A stretch of 64,000 nt of DNA from Pseudomonas benzenivorans (GCF_900100495.1 NZ_FNCT01000017.1:1-64000); one strand, 5' to 3'; counted from the stretch's first letter, positions 33,837 to 44,596 are shown. Made by a program: numbers and translations. The notes: a model not told the origin generated them from the sequence alone.

Positions 33837-35636
33837 GTGAGTGACCTGAGTCATATCCGCAATTTCTCCATCATCGCCCACATCGATCACGGCAAGTCCA
33901 CCCTGGCCGACCGCTTCATCCAGATGTGCGGCGGCTTGTCCGAGCGCGAAATGGAGTCGCAGGTGCTGGATTCCATGGATCTGGAGCGCGAGCGCGGTAT
34001 CACCATCAAGGCGCACAGCGTCACCCTGTACTACACCGCGCGCGACGGTAAGACCTACCAGCTGAACTTCATCGACACCCCCGGTCACGTCGACTTCACC
34101 TACGAGGTCAGTCGCTCGCTGGCCGCCTGCGAAGGCGCGCTGCTGGTGGTCGATGCCGGCCAGGGCGTCGAGGCACAATCGGTCGCCAACTGCTACACCG
34201 CCATCGAGCAGGGCCTCGAGGTCATGCCGGTGCTGAACAAGATGGACCTGCCGCAGGCCGATCCGGACAAGGTCAAGGAAGAAATCGAACACATCATCGG
34301 CATCGACGCCACCGACGCCGTGGCCTGCAGCGCCAAGAGCGGCATGGGCGTGGACGAGGTGCTCGAGCGCCTGGTCAAGGTGATTCCGCCACCGACCGGC
34401 GATATCGAGGCGCCGTTGCAGGCGCTGATCATCGACTCCTGGTTCGACAACTACCTGGGCGTGGTCTCCCTGGTGCGCGTGCGCCATGGCCGGATCAAGA
34501 AGGGCGACAAGGTCCTGGTCAAGTCCACCGGCAAGGTCCACCAGGTGGACAACGTCGGGGTATTCACCCCGAAACTCACCAGCACCGAAGATCTCAAGGC
34601 AGGCGAGGTGGGCTTCATCGTCGCCGGCATCAAGGATATTCACGGCGCGCCGGTGGGCGACACCCTGACGCTCTCGAGCACCCCGGACGTGGCCATGCTG
34701 CCGGGCTTCAAGCGGGTCAAGCCGCAAGTCTACGCCGGCCTGTTCCCGGTCAGCTCGGACGATTTCGAGGACTTCCGCGAAGCCCTGCAGAAGCTGACGC
34801 TCAACGATGCCGCGTTGCAGTACGAACCGGAAAGCTCCGATGCCCTGGGCTTCGGTTTCCGCATCGGCTTCCTCGGCATGCTGCACATGGAGATCATCCA
34901 GGAGCGCCTGGAGCGCGAATACGACCTGGACCTGATCACCACCGCGCCGACCGTGGTGTTCGAAGTGGTGTTGAAGAACGGCGAGACGATCTACGTTGAT
35001 AACCCGTCCAAACTGCCGGACCTGTCGTCGATCGAGGACATGCGCGAGCCGATCGTGCGCGCCAATATCCTGGTCCCCCAGGAGCACCTGGGCAACGTCA
35101 TCACCCTGTGCATCGAGAAGCGCGGCGTGCAGCGCGACATGCAGTTCCTCGGCAGCCAGGTGCAGGTGTCCTACGACCTGCCGATGAACGAAGTGGTGCT
35201 GGATTTCTTCGACCGGCTGAAGTCGGTCAGCCGCGGCTATGCCTCGCTGGACTATAGTTTCGACCGTTTCGAGTCGGCCAACCTGGTCAAGCTGGATGTG
35301 CTGATCAACGGTGATAAAGTTGACGCCCTGGCGTTGATCGTGCACCGCGACAAGGCCCACTACAAAGGCCGCGCGTTGACCGAGAAGATGAAGGAACTGA
35401 TCCCGCGGCAGATGTTCGACGTGGCGATTCAAGCGGCGATTGGCGGGCAGATCGTGGCCCGCACGACCGTCAAGGCACTCAGGAAGAACGTGCTGGCCAA
35501 GTGTTACGGCGGCGACGTCAGCCGTAAGCGCAAGCTGTTGGAAAAACAGAAGGCCGGTAAGAAAAGGATGAAGCAGGTCGGCAACGTGGAAATCCCGCAG
35601 GAAGCCTTCCTCGCCGTGCTCAAGGTGGATAGTTAG
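33837..35636 (+). CDS. lepA: Elongation factor 4 (LepA)
   Basis: 599 residues, GTG start 33837 ([26 protein letters not shown]). GTPase acting on the ribosome during initiation/back-translocation. G1 AHIDHGKST at 14-22, G2 region [16 protein letters not shown]3 DTPGHVDF, G4 NKMDLPQAD, and the LepA-specific C-terminal domain rich in K/R ([26 protein letters not shown]). Length is standard. Followed 5 bp later by lepB. Confidence 0.97.
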   Translation: MSDLSHIRNFSIIAHIDHGKSTLADRFIQMCGGLSEREMESQVLDSMDLERERGITIKAHSVTLYYTARDGKTYQLNFIDTPGHVDFTYEVSRSLAACEGALLVVDAGQGVEAQSVANCYTAIEQGLEVMPVLNKMDLPQADPDKVKEEIEHIIGIDATDAVACSAKSGMGVDEVLERLVKVIPPPTGDIEAPLQALIIDSWFDNYLGVVSLVRVRHGRIKKGDKVLVKSTGKVHQVDNVGVFTPKLTSTEDLKAGEVGFIVAGIKDIHGAPVGDTLTLSSTPDVAMLPGFKRVKPQVYAGLFPVSSDDFEDFREALQKLTLNDAALQYEPESSDALGFGFRIGFLGMLHMEIIQERLEREYDLDLITTAPTVVFEVVLKNGETIYVDNPSKLPDLSSIEDMREPIVRANILVPQEHLGNVITLCIEKRGVQRDMQFLGSQVQVSYDLPMNEVVLDFFDRLKSVSRGYASLDYSFDRFESANLVKLDVLINGDKVDALALIVHRDKAHYKGRALTEKMKELIPRQMFDVAIQAAIGGQIVARTTVKALRKNVLAKCYGGDVSRKRKLLEKQKAGKKRMKQVGNVEIPQEAFLAVLKVDS

Positions 35637-35641
35637 GGCCT

Positions 35642-36496
35642 ATGTCGATCAATTTCCCGCTGTTACTGGTTATCGCCGTTGCCGTCTGTGGTGTGCTGGC
35701 GCTATTCGATCTGATCTTTCTCGCCCCGCGGCGCCGCGCGGCCATCGCCAGCTACGAGGGCCAGGTCGGCGATCCCGACGAGGCGGTGGTCGAGCGGTTG
35801 AACAAGGAGCCGCTGCTGGTCGAGTACGGCAAGTCGTTCTTCCCGGTGCTGGCGATCGTGCTGGTGCTGCGCTCCTTTCTGGTCGAGCCGTTCCAGATTC
35901 CGTCCGGCTCGATGAAGCCGACCCTGGAAGTGGGCGACTTCATCCTGGTCAACAAGTTCGCCTACGGCATTCGCTTGCCGGTGCTGGACACCAAGGTGAT
36001 CGAGGTGGACGACCCCCAGCGCGGCGATGTCATGGTGTTCCGCTACCCGAGCGATCCGAACATCAACTACATCAAGCGTGTGGTGGGGCTGGCCGGCGAC
36101 CACATCCGCTATGGCAGCGACAAGCGGCTGTTCATCAATGGTCAGCCAGTGGCCCAGCAGTTGCTCGGCGAAGAGCCGGGCAGCCTTGGCAGCGTGGCGC
36201 TCTATGAGGAACGCCTGGGCGAAGTCGAGCACCTGATCCGCAAGGAAATGAACCGTTACCGGATCGAGCCGGGGCGCGAGTGGGTGGTGCCGCAAGGGCA
36301 CTACTTCATGGTCGGCGACAACCGCGACAACTCCAACGACAGCCGCTACTGGAACGATCCGCGGATTCCCAAGGAGCTGCTGGGCATGGTGCCGGACCGC
36401 AATATCGTCGGCAAAGCCTTCGCCATCTGGATGAGCTGGCCGGATCCGAAGCTGCGAAACCTGCCTAATTTCTCCCGCGTCGGGCTGATTCACTGA
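35642..36496 (+). CDS. lepB: Signal peptidase I
   Basis: 284 residues, ATG 35642. Two N-terminal membrane helices (about 5-28 and 65-82), then the catalytic periplasmic domain: nucleophile S90 in IPSGSMKPTLEVGD, general base K145 in INYIKRVVGLAGD, and box E GDNRDNSNDSRYW. Removes signal peptides from exported proteins. The lepA-lepB pair is conserved across proteobacteria. Confidence 0.96.
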   Translation: MSINFPLLLVIAVAVCGVLALFDLIFLAPRRRAAIASYEGQVGDPDEAVVERLNKEPLLVEYGKSFFPVLAIVLVLRSFLVEPFQIPSGSMKPTLEVGDFILVNKFAYGIRLPVLDTKVIEVDDPQRGDVMVFRYPSDPNINYIKRVVGLAGDHIRYGSDKRLFINGQPVAQQLLGEEPGSLGSVALYEERLGEVEHLIRKEMNRYRIEPGREWVVPQGHYFMVGDNRDNSNDSRYWNDPRIPKELLGMVPDRNIVGKAFAIWMSWPDPKLRNLPNFSRVGLIH

Positions 36497-36609
36497 CGTT
36501 TCGCGCCTGAGTTCATAGAATAAGTGCGGCGCTGTTCAATGCGCCGCCACACGCTATATATAGTCTGAGCCCGCTGGGCACTCACATCACGTCGAACTTG
36601 GGGGCAAAC

Positions 36610-36987
36610 ATGACATTTGCGCGTTCGCAGAAAGGCTTATCGATACTGAGTTGGTTGGTCGTGCTGGCGGTGGTGGCGTTCTTCGCCAGCACGGTATTCA
36701 AGATGCTGCCGCATTACCTCGACTACATGTCGATGGAAAAGATCATCACCTCGGTGGAAACCGACCAGACCATGGATATCCGTACGGTTGGCGACTTCTA
36801 TGGCCATGTCGGCAGAGGCATGGAGGTCAACAGCATCCGCGACCTGAATCTGAAGGAAGTGCTGAAGGTGAAGGTCGAGAACAACGAGTTTGTTGCCCAC
36901 CTGAAGTACGAAAGGCGTGAACCGCTGATCGAGAACCTCGATCTGGTCGCGCGTTTCGACAAAGAATTCCGCGTGCGTACCCCGTGA
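36610..36987 (+). CDS. DUF4845 membrane-anchored protein
   Basis: 125 residues from ATG 36610 ([46 protein letters not shown]). One N-terminal hydrophobic segment resembling a pilin-like anchor, then a small soluble domain. DUF4845 proteins occur between lepB and rnc throughout Pseudomonas; function unknown. Overlaps rnc by 4 bp (GTGA), hence translationally coupled. Confidence 0.85.
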   Translation: MTFARSQKGLSILSWLVVLAVVAFFASTVFKMLPHYLDYMSMEKIITSVETDQTMDIRTVGDFYGHVGRGMEVNSIRDLNLKEVLKVKVENNEFVAHLKYERREPLIENLDLVARFDKEFRVRTP

Positions 36988-37673
36988 CTGCTTCGTTAGA
37001 CCGCCTCGAGCGCCAGCTCGGCTACAAGTTCAAAGACCAGGACCTGATGGTCCTGGCGCTGACCCACCGCAGTTTCGCCGGGCGCAACAACGAGCGCCTG
37101 GAGTTCCTCGGTGACGCGATTCTCAACTTCGTCGCCGGCGAGGCGCTGTTCGAGCGCTTCCCGCAGGCGCGCGAAGGCCAGCTGTCGCGCCTGCGCGCGC
37201 GCCTGGTGAAGGGCGAGACCCTGGCCATCCTGGCCCGCGGCTTCGACCTGGGCGAATACCTGCGCCTCGGTTCGGGCGAACTGAAGAGCGGCGGTTTTCG
37301 CCGCGAATCGATTCTCGCCGATGCCCTGGAAGCGCTGATCGGCGCGATCTACCTGGATACCGGCATGGACGCGGCGCGCGAGCGGGTACTCGCCTGGTTG
37401 ACCAACGAGCTGGATGGGCTGACCCTGGTCGACACCAACAAGGACCCGAAAACCCGCTTGCAGGAGTTTCTGCAATCGCGTGCCTGCGAGCTACCGCGCT
37501 ATGAGGTGGTGGACATCCAGGGCGAGCCGCATTGCCGGACATTCGTCGTCGAATGTCAGGTCACCCTATTGAATGACAAGACCCTGGGACAGGGCGCCAG
37601 CCGCCGCATCGCCGAACAGGTCGCCGCGGCCGCCGCCTTGATTGCCCTGGGTGTGGAGAATGGCCATGACTGA
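36984..37673 (+). CDS. rnc: Ribonuclease III
   Basis: 229 residues, GTG 36984. Cleaves double-stranded RNA in rRNA and mRNA processing. Signature [13 protein letters not shown] with metal ligands E40 and D44, second acidic pair in [14 protein letters not shown], and a C-terminal dsRNA-binding domain (about 155-225, [23 protein letters not shown] to [18 protein letters not shown]). Overlaps era by 8 bp, the classical rnc-era-recO coupling. Confidence 0.96.
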   Translation: MTASLDRLERQLGYKFKDQDLMVLALTHRSFAGRNNERLEFLGDAILNFVAGEALFERFPQAREGQLSRLRARLVKGETLAILARGFDLGEYLRLGSGELKSGGFRRESILADALEALIGAIYLDTGMDAARERVLAWLTNELDGLTLVDTNKDPKTRLQEFLQSRACELPRYEVVDIQGEPHCRTFVVECQVTLLNDKTLGQGASRRIAEQVAAAAALIALGVENGHD

Positions 37674-38568
37674 TTCACCCGCAACACGCTGTGGCTATGT
37701 CGCCATCGTCGGCCGGCCCAACGTGGGCAAGTCGACGCTGCTCAACCACATCCTCGGGCAGAAACTCGCGATCACCTCGCGCAAGCCGCAGACCACCCGG
37801 CACAACATGCTCGGGATCAAGACCGAGGGCGAGGTGCAGGCGATCTACGTGGACACCCCCGGCCTGCACAAGCACAGCGAGAAAGCCCTCAACCGCTACA
37901 TGAACAAGAACGCCTCGGCGGCGCTGAAGGACGTCGATGTGGTGATCTTCGTGGTCGACCGCACCCGCTGGACCGACGAGGACCAGATGGTCCTGGAGCG
38001 CGTGCAGTACGTGCAGGGCCCAGTGATCCTGGCGATCAACAAGACCGACCGGATCGAGGACAAGGCCGAGCTGATGCCGCACCTGGAGTGGCTCGCCCAG
38101 CAACTGCCGAACGCCGAGATCGTGCCGATCTCCGCCCAGCACGGGCACAACCTCGATGTCCTGGAGAAGCTGGTGGGCGAGCGCCTGCCGGAAGGCGTGC
38201 ACTTCTTCCCGGAAGACCAGGTCACCGATCGCTCCAGCCGCTTCTTCGCCGCCGAACTGGTACGCGAGAAGATCATGCGCCAGCTGGGCGCCGAGCTGCC
38301 CTACCAGATCACCGTGGAGATCGAGGAATTCAAGCGCGAAGGGCGCATCCTGCACATCCATGCGCTGATCCTGGTCGAGCGCGAGGGGCAGAAGAAGATC
38401 ATCATCGGCGACAAGGGCGAGCGCATCAAACGCATCGGCCAGGAGGCGCGCAAGGACATGGAGGTGATGTTCGACTCCAAGGTCATGCTCAACCTCTGGG
38501 TCAAGGTCAAAAGCGGTTGGTCGGACGACGAACGCGCCATGCGCTCGCTGGGTTACGACGACATCTAA
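37666..38568 (+). CDS. era: GTPase Era
   Basis: 300 residues from ATG 37666 ([24 protein letters not shown]); the ATG six bases earlier is too close to the GGAG site. G1 GRPNVGKST at 16-24, G2 with KPQTTRHN, G3 DTPGLH, G4 NKTD. C-terminal KH domain around [33 protein letters not shown] binds 16S rRNA. Needed for 30S maturation. Confidence 0.96.
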   Translation: MTDSPATRCGYVAIVGRPNVGKSTLLNHILGQKLAITSRKPQTTRHNMLGIKTEGEVQAIYVDTPGLHKHSEKALNRYMNKNASAALKDVDVVIFVVDRTRWTDEDQMVLERVQYVQGPVILAINKTDRIEDKAELMPHLEWLAQQLPNAEIVPISAQHGHNLDVLEKLVGERLPEGVHFFPEDQVTDRSSRFFAAELVREKIMRQLGAELPYQITVEIEEFKREGRILHIHALILVEREGQKKIIIGDKGERIKRIGQEARKDMEVMFDSKVMLNLWVKVKSGWSDDERAMRSLGYDDI

Positions 38569-38618
38569 GCCGCGCTCGGGCGCATCCCGGCGCCCGTCAT
38601 TCCGAGTGCACAGCCGCC

Positions 38619-39317
38619 ATGCTTCCGCTCAGCCAGCCCGCCTATGTCCTGCACAGCCGCGCCTACCGGGAAAGCAGCGCGCTGGTCGACTTCCTCACCC
38701 CGCAAGGCCGCCTGCGTGCGGTGCTGCGCGGTGCGCGCGGCAAGGCCGGTACCCTGGCGCGACCCTTCGTGCCGCTGGAGGTGGAGTTCCGCGGGCGCGG
38801 TGAGCTGAAGAACGTCGCTCGCCTGGAGGCCGCCGGCATCGCCAACCTGCTCAGTGGCGAAGCGCTGTTCAGCGGCCTCTACCTCAACGAGCTGCTGATC
38901 CGCCTGCTGCCGGCGGAGGACCCGCATCCGATCGTCTTCGAGCACTACGCCATGACCGTCCTGGCGCTGGCCCAGGGCCGGGCGCTGGAGCCCCTGCTGC
39001 GCGCCTTCGAATGGCGCTTGCTGGACGAGCTGGGCTATGGTTTCGCCTTGGACAGGGATGCGCACGGTCAGCCCATCGCCGCCGGCGGCCTCTATCGCCT
39101 GCAGGTCGATGCCGGCCTGGAGCCGGTCGGGCAGTTGCAGCCGGGGGTGTTCCTGGGCGCCGAGCTGCTGGCCATGGCCGAGGCCGACTGGAGCGCGCCG
39201 GGCGCCCTGGCGGCGGCCAAGCGCCTGATGCGCCAGGCCCTGGCCCCCCACTTAGGCGGTCGACCGCTGGTCAGCCGCGAACTCTTCATGACGCTCAAGG
39301 AGCCACCGCGTGACTGA
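38619..39317 (+). CDS. recO: DNA repair protein RecO
   Basis: 232 residues from ATG 38619 ([41 protein letters not shown]). N-terminal OB fold, then the helical domain ([24 protein letters not shown]). Mediates RecA loading with RecF/RecR. The zinc-finger cysteines of some RecO proteins are absent, as in many gamma-proteobacteria. The same frame is open far upstream inside era, but that part is a shadow. Overlaps pdxJ by 8 bp. Confidence 0.93.
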   Translation: MLPLSQPAYVLHSRAYRESSALVDFLTPQGRLRAVLRGARGKAGTLARPFVPLEVEFRGRGELKNVARLEAAGIANLLSGEALFSGLYLNELLIRLLPAEDPHPIVFEHYAMTVLALAQGRALEPLLRAFEWRLLDELGYGFALDRDAHGQPIAAGGLYRLQVDAGLEPVGQLQPGVFLGAELLAMAEADWSAPGALAAAKRLMRQALAPHLGGRPLVSRELFMTLKEPPRD

Positions 39318-40056
39318 TGCCAATCGTATTTTGCTGGGTGTGAACATCGACCATGTGGCGACCCTGCGCCAAGCCCGCGGCACCCGCTACCCCGATCCGG
39401 TGAAAGCCGCGCTGGATGCCGAAGAGGCCGGTGCCGACGGCATCACCGTGCACCTGCGCGAAGACCGCCGGCACATCCAGGAGCGCGACGTGCGGCTGCT
39501 CAAGGAGGTGCTGCAGACCCGGATGAACTTCGAGATGGGCGTCACCGAAGAGATGCTCGCCTTCGCCGAAAGCATCCGCCCCGAGCACGTCTGCCTGGTG
39601 CCGGAAACTCGGCAGGAACTGACCACCGAGGGCGGCCTGGATGTCGCCGGGCAGGAGCCGCGGATTCGCGCCGCGGTCGAGCGCCTGAGCCGGATCGGCT
39701 GCGAGGTGTCGCTGTTCATCGACCCGGACGAGCGGCAGATCGAGGCCGCCAAGCGCGTCGGCGCGCCGGCCATCGAGTTGCATACCGGGCGCTACGCCGA
39801 TGCCCACACACCGGTCGAGGCGGCCAAGGAGCTGGCGCGGATCCGCGACGGCGTGGCCTGCGGCCTGGCCCATGGGCTGATCGTCAACGCCGGCCATGGC
39901 CTGCACTACCACAACGTCGAGCCGGTGGCGGCGATCGCCGGGATCAACGAGCTGAACATCGGCCACGCTCTGGTCGCGCATGCCCTGTTCGTCGGCTTCA
40001 AGCAGGCGGTGGCGGAGATGAAAGCGCTGATAGTAGCGGCGGCCCAGCGCGGGTGA
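39310..40056 (+). CDS. pdxJ: Pyridoxine 5'-phosphate synthase
   Basis: 248 residues, GTG 39310. TIM-barrel enzyme condensing deoxyxylulose phosphate with aminoacetone phosphate in vitamin B6 synthesis. Seen: [23 protein letters not shown] at the N-terminus, [37 protein letters not shown] and [10 protein letters not shown], all hallmarks of PdxJ. Last gene of the rnc-era-recO-pdxJ row. Confidence 0.96.
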   Translation: MTDANRILLGVNIDHVATLRQARGTRYPDPVKAALDAEEAGADGITVHLREDRRHIQERDVRLLKEVLQTRMNFEMGVTEEMLAFAESIRPEHVCLVPETRQELTTEGGLDVAGQEPRIRAAVERLSRIGCEVSLFIDPDERQIEAAKRVGAPAIELHTGRYADAHTPVEAAKELARIRDGVACGLAHGLIVNAGHGLHYHNVEPVAAIAGINELNIGHALVAHALFVGFKQAVAEMKALIVAAAQRG

Positions 40057-40060
40057 TGGC

Positions 40061-40090
40061 GGGTGGAAAACGCTGTGCGGTTCTCCACCC
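40061..40090. terminator. Hairpin between convergent pdxJ and LysR gene
   Basis: GGGTGGA (40061-40067) pairs with TCCACCC (40084-40090), with CG/CG pairing inside the loop. No T-run; a weak or Rho-assisted bidirectional terminator is possible. Confidence 0.4.
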
Positions 40091-40980
40091 TAGCGGGGCT
40101 GGCTGCCGAAAACCTGCGCCATCTGCGCGGCGAGCGCGTCGATGGCCTCGCTGCGCTGATGACCGTGCAGCAATTTGATGTGGTACTCGCCCAGGGGTGG
40201 TAGCCCCTGTTCCGCACCGAGTCGGCGCAAGGGCGGCCTGACCAGGCTGCGCGGGAAGGGGGCTATGGCCAGGTCGGCGATCATTGCCGCCTCCTGGCCG
40301 GCACACTGTTCACAGGAATAGGCGATACGGTAGTTAATGCCCTGGCGATCCAGCGCGTCGAGCGCGGTGCGCCGCCAGGCGCAGCCGGCATTGGCCAGGG
40401 CCAGGGGCAGCGGCGAGCGCTGTACCGCCAGGCCACCGTCGCGGCCGGCCCAGACCAACTCCTCCGAGTAGATGACTTCGCCTCTGGAGTCATCCAGGCC
40501 GTCGTTGCCGGCGTTGATCAGGGTCAGGTCCAGCTCGTCGGCATCCAGCTTCGCCACCAGCTCCACGCTGCGCCCGACGTTGACCTCGACTTCCACGCCC
40601 GGATGGCTGCGGGCGAACAGGGTGAGCACGCCAGGCAACACCCGGTCACCGATGTCGTTCGGTGTACCGAAGCGCACCTTGCCGGTCAGCGACGGTACAA
40701 GGAAGTGCGCCACCGCTTCCTCGTTGAGCTTGAGCAGGCGCCGGGCGTACCCCAGCAACAGCTCGCCCTCGGCAGTCAGCCTGACCCGTCGCGCCTCGCG
40801 GACGAACAGCTTGTGCCCGAGGGTCTCCTCCAGGCGCTTGATCTGCAGGCTGACCGCGGCAGTGGTGCGGTGCACCTGATTGGCCGTGCGGGTAAAGCTG
40901 CCACCGTCGGCGATGCCGACGAAGGTTCGTAGCACATCGCTTTCCAGCAACGGTAGGGGAGTGGGGATCGGAGCGTTCAT
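40090..40980 (-). CDS. LysR-family transcriptional regulator
   Basis: 296 residues, ATG 40980. N-terminal winged helix (VLRTFVGIADGGSFTRTANQVHRTTAAVSLQIKRLEETLGHKLFVREARRVRLTAEGELLLGYAR), then the periplasmic-binding-protein-like effector domain (about 95-290). The opening LLESDVLRTFVGIADGGSF resembles the LrhA/HexA subgroup. Target unknown; it is divergent from a 90-residue small protein gene, a usual position for an autoregulated LysR target. Confidence 0.88.
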   Translation of the reverse strand: MNAPIPTPLPLLESDVLRTFVGIADGGSFTRTANQVHRTTAAVSLQIKRLEETLGHKLFVREARRVRLTAEGELLLGYARRLLKLNEEAVAHFLVPSLTGKVRFGTPNDIGDRVLPGVLTLFARSHPGVEVEVNVGRSVELVAKLDADELDLTLINAGNDGLDDSRGEVIYSEELVWAGRDGGLAVQRSPLPLALANAGCAWRRTALDALDRQGINYRIAYSCEQCAGQEAAMIADLAIAPFPRSLVRPPLRRLGAEQGLPPLGEYHIKLLHGHQRSEAIDALAAQMAQVFGSQPR

Positions 40981-41097
40981 AGTTTGTTAAATATTACTTA
41001 ACCAGTTGTTTTAAATTTGTCGTTTGTCTGAACGATAGGCGCGATTCATCCTCATCGCAAGCCCGGCGAGTGCCGGGGATGGACTGGAGGATGCGTC

Positions 41098-41370
41098 ATG
41101 AAAACTTCAAATCCTGCAGGCAAGCGGCGCGCGCCAATGCCCGAGTTCTATATGCCGGCAATGTGGCCGCTCGACCTGCAGAACCTGATCGCCGACTGGT
41201 GGGCGGCCTGGCGCTGGCGGCGGCAGATGCGCCGCTTGCTGGAGGACGAGGCGAGCGGGGCTGCCCGCCTTGGCAGCTTCCGTAGGGCCGTCGAGGATGG
41301 CGCGCGGGAGCGCTTGGGGGTGATTGCCGCTCGGTTTGCCGAACGCCGTCGGCAGAACAGAGGCGCCTGA
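41098..41370 (+). CDS. Small basic protein divergent from LysR regulator
   Basis: 90 residues, ATG 41098 with GAGG upstream (ggaggatgcgtcATG). Tryptophan-rich start (MPAMWPLDLQNLIADWWAAWRWRRQMRRLLEDE) followed by an Arg/Ala-rich helix. It resembles small DUF1127/YjiS-like proteins only loosely, so I give no family. Good ribosome site, coding-like composition and position opposite the LysR gene support it being real. Confidence 0.6.
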   Translation: MKTSNPAGKRRAPMPEFYMPAMWPLDLQNLIADWWAAWRWRRQMRRLLEDEASGAARLGSFRRAVEDGARERLGVIAARFAERRRQNRGA

Positions 41371-41393
41371 GGTTGCCTCTGTTCTCAGGCCGG

Positions 41394-42362
41394 TCAGGGC
41401 TTGCGCGCCACCAGCACGGCGCGGGTCGGCGCCGGCAGGCCTTCGACGGTGCGGCTGTGGTCGGCCGGGTCGAGGAACTCCGGCAGCGACTGGAAGCGCA
41501 TCCACTCGGTGGCGCGCTGTTCCTCCACCGAGGTGGTGCTGACATCCACGCAGCGCACCTCGACGAAGCCAGCACGGCGCAGCCACAGCTCCAGCGCCGG
41601 TACCGAGGGCAGGAACCAGACGTTGCGCATCTGCGCGTAGCGGTCCTCCGGCACCAGCACCTGCTGGGCATCGCCTTCCACCACCAGGGTCTCCAGCACC
41701 AGTTCGCCGCCCTTGACCAGGCAGTCCTTCAAATCCAGCAGGTGGTCGATCGGTGAGCGGCGGTGGTACAGCACGCCCATGGAAAACACCGTGTCGAAGC
41801 CCTGCAGCCTGGCCGGCAGCTCCTCGAAGGCCAGCGGCAGGTGCCAGGCCGGCAGCTCGGGTAGATAGTGCTTGATCGCCAGGAACTGGCAGAGGAACAG
41901 CCAGTTGGGGTCGATGCCGACCACGCTGTCGGCGCCGGCGCCGAGCATGCGCCACATGTAGTAGCCGTTGCCGCAGCCGACATCCAGCACGCGTTTGCCG
42001 GCCAGGTCGAGGTAGGGGGCGACGCGCTGCCACTTCCAGTCCGAGCGCCATTCGCTGTCGACCTGCACGCCGAACAATTCGAACGGCCCCTTGCGCCAGG
42101 GGATCAGCCCTTGCAGGGCGTTTTTCAGTGCCGCCCGGGCCGGCGCGTCGCAGGGGCCGTCGAAGCTGAAGCGCTGGCGCAGTTCCTGGTGTTCGACCTG
42201 CAGCGCCGGCAGCGCGTGCACGGCGCCGTACCAGCGTTGCAGGTCGCCATGGCCGATCGCCAGCTTGGCGTCGATCTGCCCGGGCAGGCCGGCCGACCAG
42301 TCTTGCAGCGGGGTGCCCGCCAGTTGCTGCTGCAGGGCGTCGAGAGCGAGGCGGTGGATCAT
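41394..42362 (-). CDS. cmoB: tRNA U34 carboxymethyltransferase CmoB
   Basis: 322 residues, ATG 42362. Transfers a carboxymethyl group from carboxy-SAM to 5-hydroxyuridine at tRNA position 34. Seen: SAM-binding motif [18 protein letters not shown], then [41 protein letters not shown], all typical of CmoB. Overlaps cmoA by 4 bp (ATGA). Confidence 0.95.
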   Translation of the reverse strand: MIHRLALDALQQQLAGTPLQDWSAGLPGQIDAKLAIGHGDLQRWYGAVHALPALQVEHQELRQRFSFDGPCDAPARAALKNALQGLIPWRKGPFELFGVQVDSEWRSDWKWQRVAPYLDLAGKRVLDVGCGNGYYMWRMLGAGADSVVGIDPNWLFLCQFLAIKHYLPELPAWHLPLAFEELPARLQGFDTVFSMGVLYHRRSPIDHLLDLKDCLVKGGELVLETLVVEGDAQQVLVPEDRYAQMRNVWFLPSVPALELWLRRAGFVEVRCVDVSTTSVEEQRATEWMRFQSLPEFLDPADHSRTVEGLPAPTRAVLVARKP

Positions 42363-43102
42363 GGCAGGGCGATCAACGAGGCGAAGTTAAGGCACTGGAA
42401 CCAGGGCACCACCTTGCTGAAGCCGGCGGCCAGTAGGCGCTCGCGGTGCTGTTCCAGGCTGTCCGGCAGCATCACCTTCTCGATGGCGCTGCGCTTCTGG
42501 GCGATTTCCAGCTCGCTGTAGCCGTTGGCGCGCTTGAAGGCGATATGCAGGTCGCCGAGCAGGGCCTGCTGCTCGGCATCCTCGAAGCGCAGCTTCTCCG
42601 AGAGGATCAGCGCGCCACCGGGCAGCAGCGCCTGGCGGATGCGCCCGAGCAGCTCCAGCCGGCGATCCGGCTGGATGAACTGCAGGGTGAAGTTCAGCGC
42701 CACCAGCGAGGCCGGCTGGAACTCCAGGGCGAGGATGTCGGCCTCGATCACCTCGACCGGCAACAGTTCCTGGAACATCGAGTCCTGCGCGTGCAGGTAT
42801 TCGCGGCAGCGTTCGACCATGGCGCTGGAGTTGTCCACCGCGATCACCCGGCAGTCTTCGACCTGCACATGGCGGCGCAGCGCCTGGGTCACCGCGCCGA
42901 GGGAGGCGCCGAGGTCATACAGCACGCTGTGCGGTTGGGCGAACCGGGCGGCCAGCACGCCGATGTTCTCGACTATGGTCGGGTAACCGGGCACCGAGCG
43001 CTTGATCATGTCCGGGAACACCCGCACCACGTCCTCGTTGAAGACGAAGTCCGGCACCTGGGCCAGGGGCTGGGCGAAGAGGCGGTCGGGCTGTTTGCTC
43101 AC
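42359..43102 (-). CDS. cmoA: Carboxy-SAM synthase CmoA
   Basis: 247 residues from GTG 43102 ([41 protein letters not shown]), chosen because this is the family N-terminus and GGAAG lies upstream. Makes carboxy-S-adenosylmethionine from SAM and prephenate for CmoB. Seen: [20 protein letters not shown] and [15 protein letters not shown]. Typical family length. Confidence 0.94.
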   Translation of the reverse strand: MSKQPDRLFAQPLAQVPDFVFNEDVVRVFPDMIKRSVPGYPTIVENIGVLAARFAQPHSVLYDLGASLGAVTQALRRHVQVEDCRVIAVDNSSAMVERCREYLHAQDSMFQELLPVEVIEADILALEFQPASLVALNFTLQFIQPDRRLELLGRIRQALLPGGALILSEKLRFEDAEQQALLGDLHIAFKRANGYSELEIAQKRSAIEKVMLPDSLEQHRERLLAAGFSKVVPWFQCLNFASLIALP

Positions 43103-43168
43103 GGTGCTTCCGAAGGGGCGAGAAAAGCCCGGCATTTTAGCCAAGTGTGGCGTTCAACCAAACCGCGA

Positions 43169-43741
43169 TTACTTCAATTGATCGGAAAAGTATTCGCCGG
43201 CGCCCTGTAGCGGGCCCAGCGGGTTGCGCTTGACCTCGAAGCGGCGGATGTTCGGCTCGCCGTTGCTGACCTTGTGCACCAGGGTGTCGTCGACCAGCAC
43301 GAACACCGCGCGGAACGACCAGCCTTGCAACGCGCGCTGCTTGCGGAAGTTGAAGATGTCGGCCCAGAAACTGCCGACCCGCTGGGTGTCGGTCTTGGTG
43401 AACTCGAAGGCGTAGCCGACGCACCGATCCTTGGCCTCCAGGCATTGCACCAGACCGTCCGGCAGGTAGTTGATGGGGATATTCGGCTGCACGAACATCA
43501 GCCGCACGTCGATGAACGAGAGCATCTTGCCGTTGCCCTGGGTCAGCGGGTCGAAGCCCAGGGAAAACAGTTCCGGGCGCTTGGTCACCCCGGGAATCGC
43601 CTGGGAATAGCGCATTTCCGCATCCAGGTAGTCGATGAACGGCGACTGAACCTCGGCTCGTTCGCTGGGTAACAGGCTGCCGCATCCGTTCAAACAGACC
43701 AACGTCACGACTACTACAGCTTCACGCCAACGGACTGCCAT
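43169..43741 (-). CDS. Putative lipoprotein of unknown function
   Basis: 190 residues, ATG 43741. Lipoprotein signal MAVRWREAVVVVTLVCLNGC with lipobox LNGC; residues G and S after the Cys fit outer-membrane sorting. The mature part has no family I recognise (FIDYLDAEMRYSQAIPGVTKRPELFSLGFDPLTQGNGKMLSFIDVRLMF). Mixed alpha/beta composition, no repeats. It sits upstream of cmoAB on the same strand, 66 bp away. Confidence 0.7.
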   Translation of the reverse strand: MAVRWREAVVVVTLVCLNGCGSLLPSERAEVQSPFIDYLDAEMRYSQAIPGVTKRPELFSLGFDPLTQGNGKMLSFIDVRLMFVQPNIPINYLPDGLVQCLEAKDRCVGYAFEFTKTDTQRVGSFWADIFNFRKQRALQGWSFRAVFVLVDDTLVHKVSNGEPNIRRFEVKRNPLGPLQGAGEYFSDQLK

Positions 43742-43980
43742 GTCGTCCTCCCGTTCAGTCGGATACCGCCCATGCCTACCAGTTAATCTAGTCGGAATCT
43801 GCTGTTCCGTTGCTGTAACAGCCGAGCGGACGTCGAAGTGTTACTGGACGGATATGGCAAGCCGTCCGGGGTGGGAATGCGGCTGGAAAAAAACGCACGC
43901 AGCAGGCCGTCTGGGGCGCGGCATCGGCCCGGCCATGGGGTAATTAGCAGTGGCTGGTCGAGCGCTCGGCGCCGCGGCGC

Positions 43981-44379
43981 TTACTTGACCCTGACCGCGC
44001 AGTCGAAGGTCTTCGCCGGCGCTACGCCGGTTTCCCAGGGGCGTTGGTAGGTCAGCAGCAGGCGGCCTTCGCCGGCCTGCCGGGCCTGGAAGCGCCAGGT
44101 CGACTGCCCGGCGCTGCCGACCAGGCCGGCGTCTTCCGGGTTGCTGTAGACCTCCGGTCCGAGGCTTTGCAGCACGCCGGGGGCGGCATCGCGAAGCACC
44201 CAGCGAAAGCCGGTGGTGGGGTTGCTGGGCAGGGTCAGGATCAATTGCTGGCCGCCGTGCAGCGTCATCGGGCAGCGGCTCTGCTGGCTCTGCTGCAGGG
44301 TCACGCTGGTCGGTTTCTGCGCGCAGGCCGTCAACAGGGCGAGGCCGAGCGGCAGCAACAGGCGGTGGACAGTGATCAT
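43981..44379 (-). CDS. icp: Chagasin-type cysteine protease inhibitor, lipoprotein
   Basis: 132 residues from ATG 44379 with GGAG upstream. Lipoprotein leader MITVHRLLLPLGLALLTAC (lipobox LTAC). Inhibitor family I42 motifs: LPSNPTTGFRW (first inhibitory loop NPTTG), GSAGQSTWRFQA and the RPWE loop near the C-terminus. Matches the Icp gene that lies beside the second Lon protease in P. aeruginosa. Target proteases unknown; a protective or regulatory role against papain-like enzymes is known for the family. Confidence 0.85.
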   Translation of the reverse strand: MITVHRLLLPLGLALLTACAQKPTSVTLQQSQQSRCPMTLHGGQQLILTLPSNPTTGFRWVLRDAAPGVLQSLGPEVYSNPEDAGLVGSAGQSTWRFQARQAGEGRLLLTYQRPWETGVAPAKTFDCAVRVK

Positions 44380-44456
44380 GGTGGGCTCCTGTGGTCGGCA
44401 AACGCCTGCCAGCATAGCCGTTGAGGAGCGTGAGGCGTAACCCGCTCTGGGCTTCC

Positions 44457-44596
44457 GTAGCCCGGATTGCATCCGGGCTACGGGGCTCAGGGGCTCAGGG
44501 GCTCAGGGGCTCCGTAGGAGCGGGCCATGCCCGCGATGCTTTTTTGCGGGCGGGCTCTATCGCGGCCATGGGACTGGGCGTCCCCGCCGCTCCTAC
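44457..44596. repeat. REP-like palindromes and 8-bp tandem repeat
   Basis: Hairpin GTAGCCCGGAT-TGC-ATCCGGGCTAC (44458-44482), then GGGGCTCA three times plus GGGGCTCC (44482-44513). This is followed by an inverted repeat GTAGGAGCGG (44514-44523) / CCGCTCCTAC (44587-44596). Typical Pseudomonas intergenic repeat material. Confidence 0.75.

Noticed and set aside
44482-44513. Possible CRISPR because of tandem repeats
   Set aside because: Unit is only 8 bp with no spacers and no cas genes; a simple tandem repeat.
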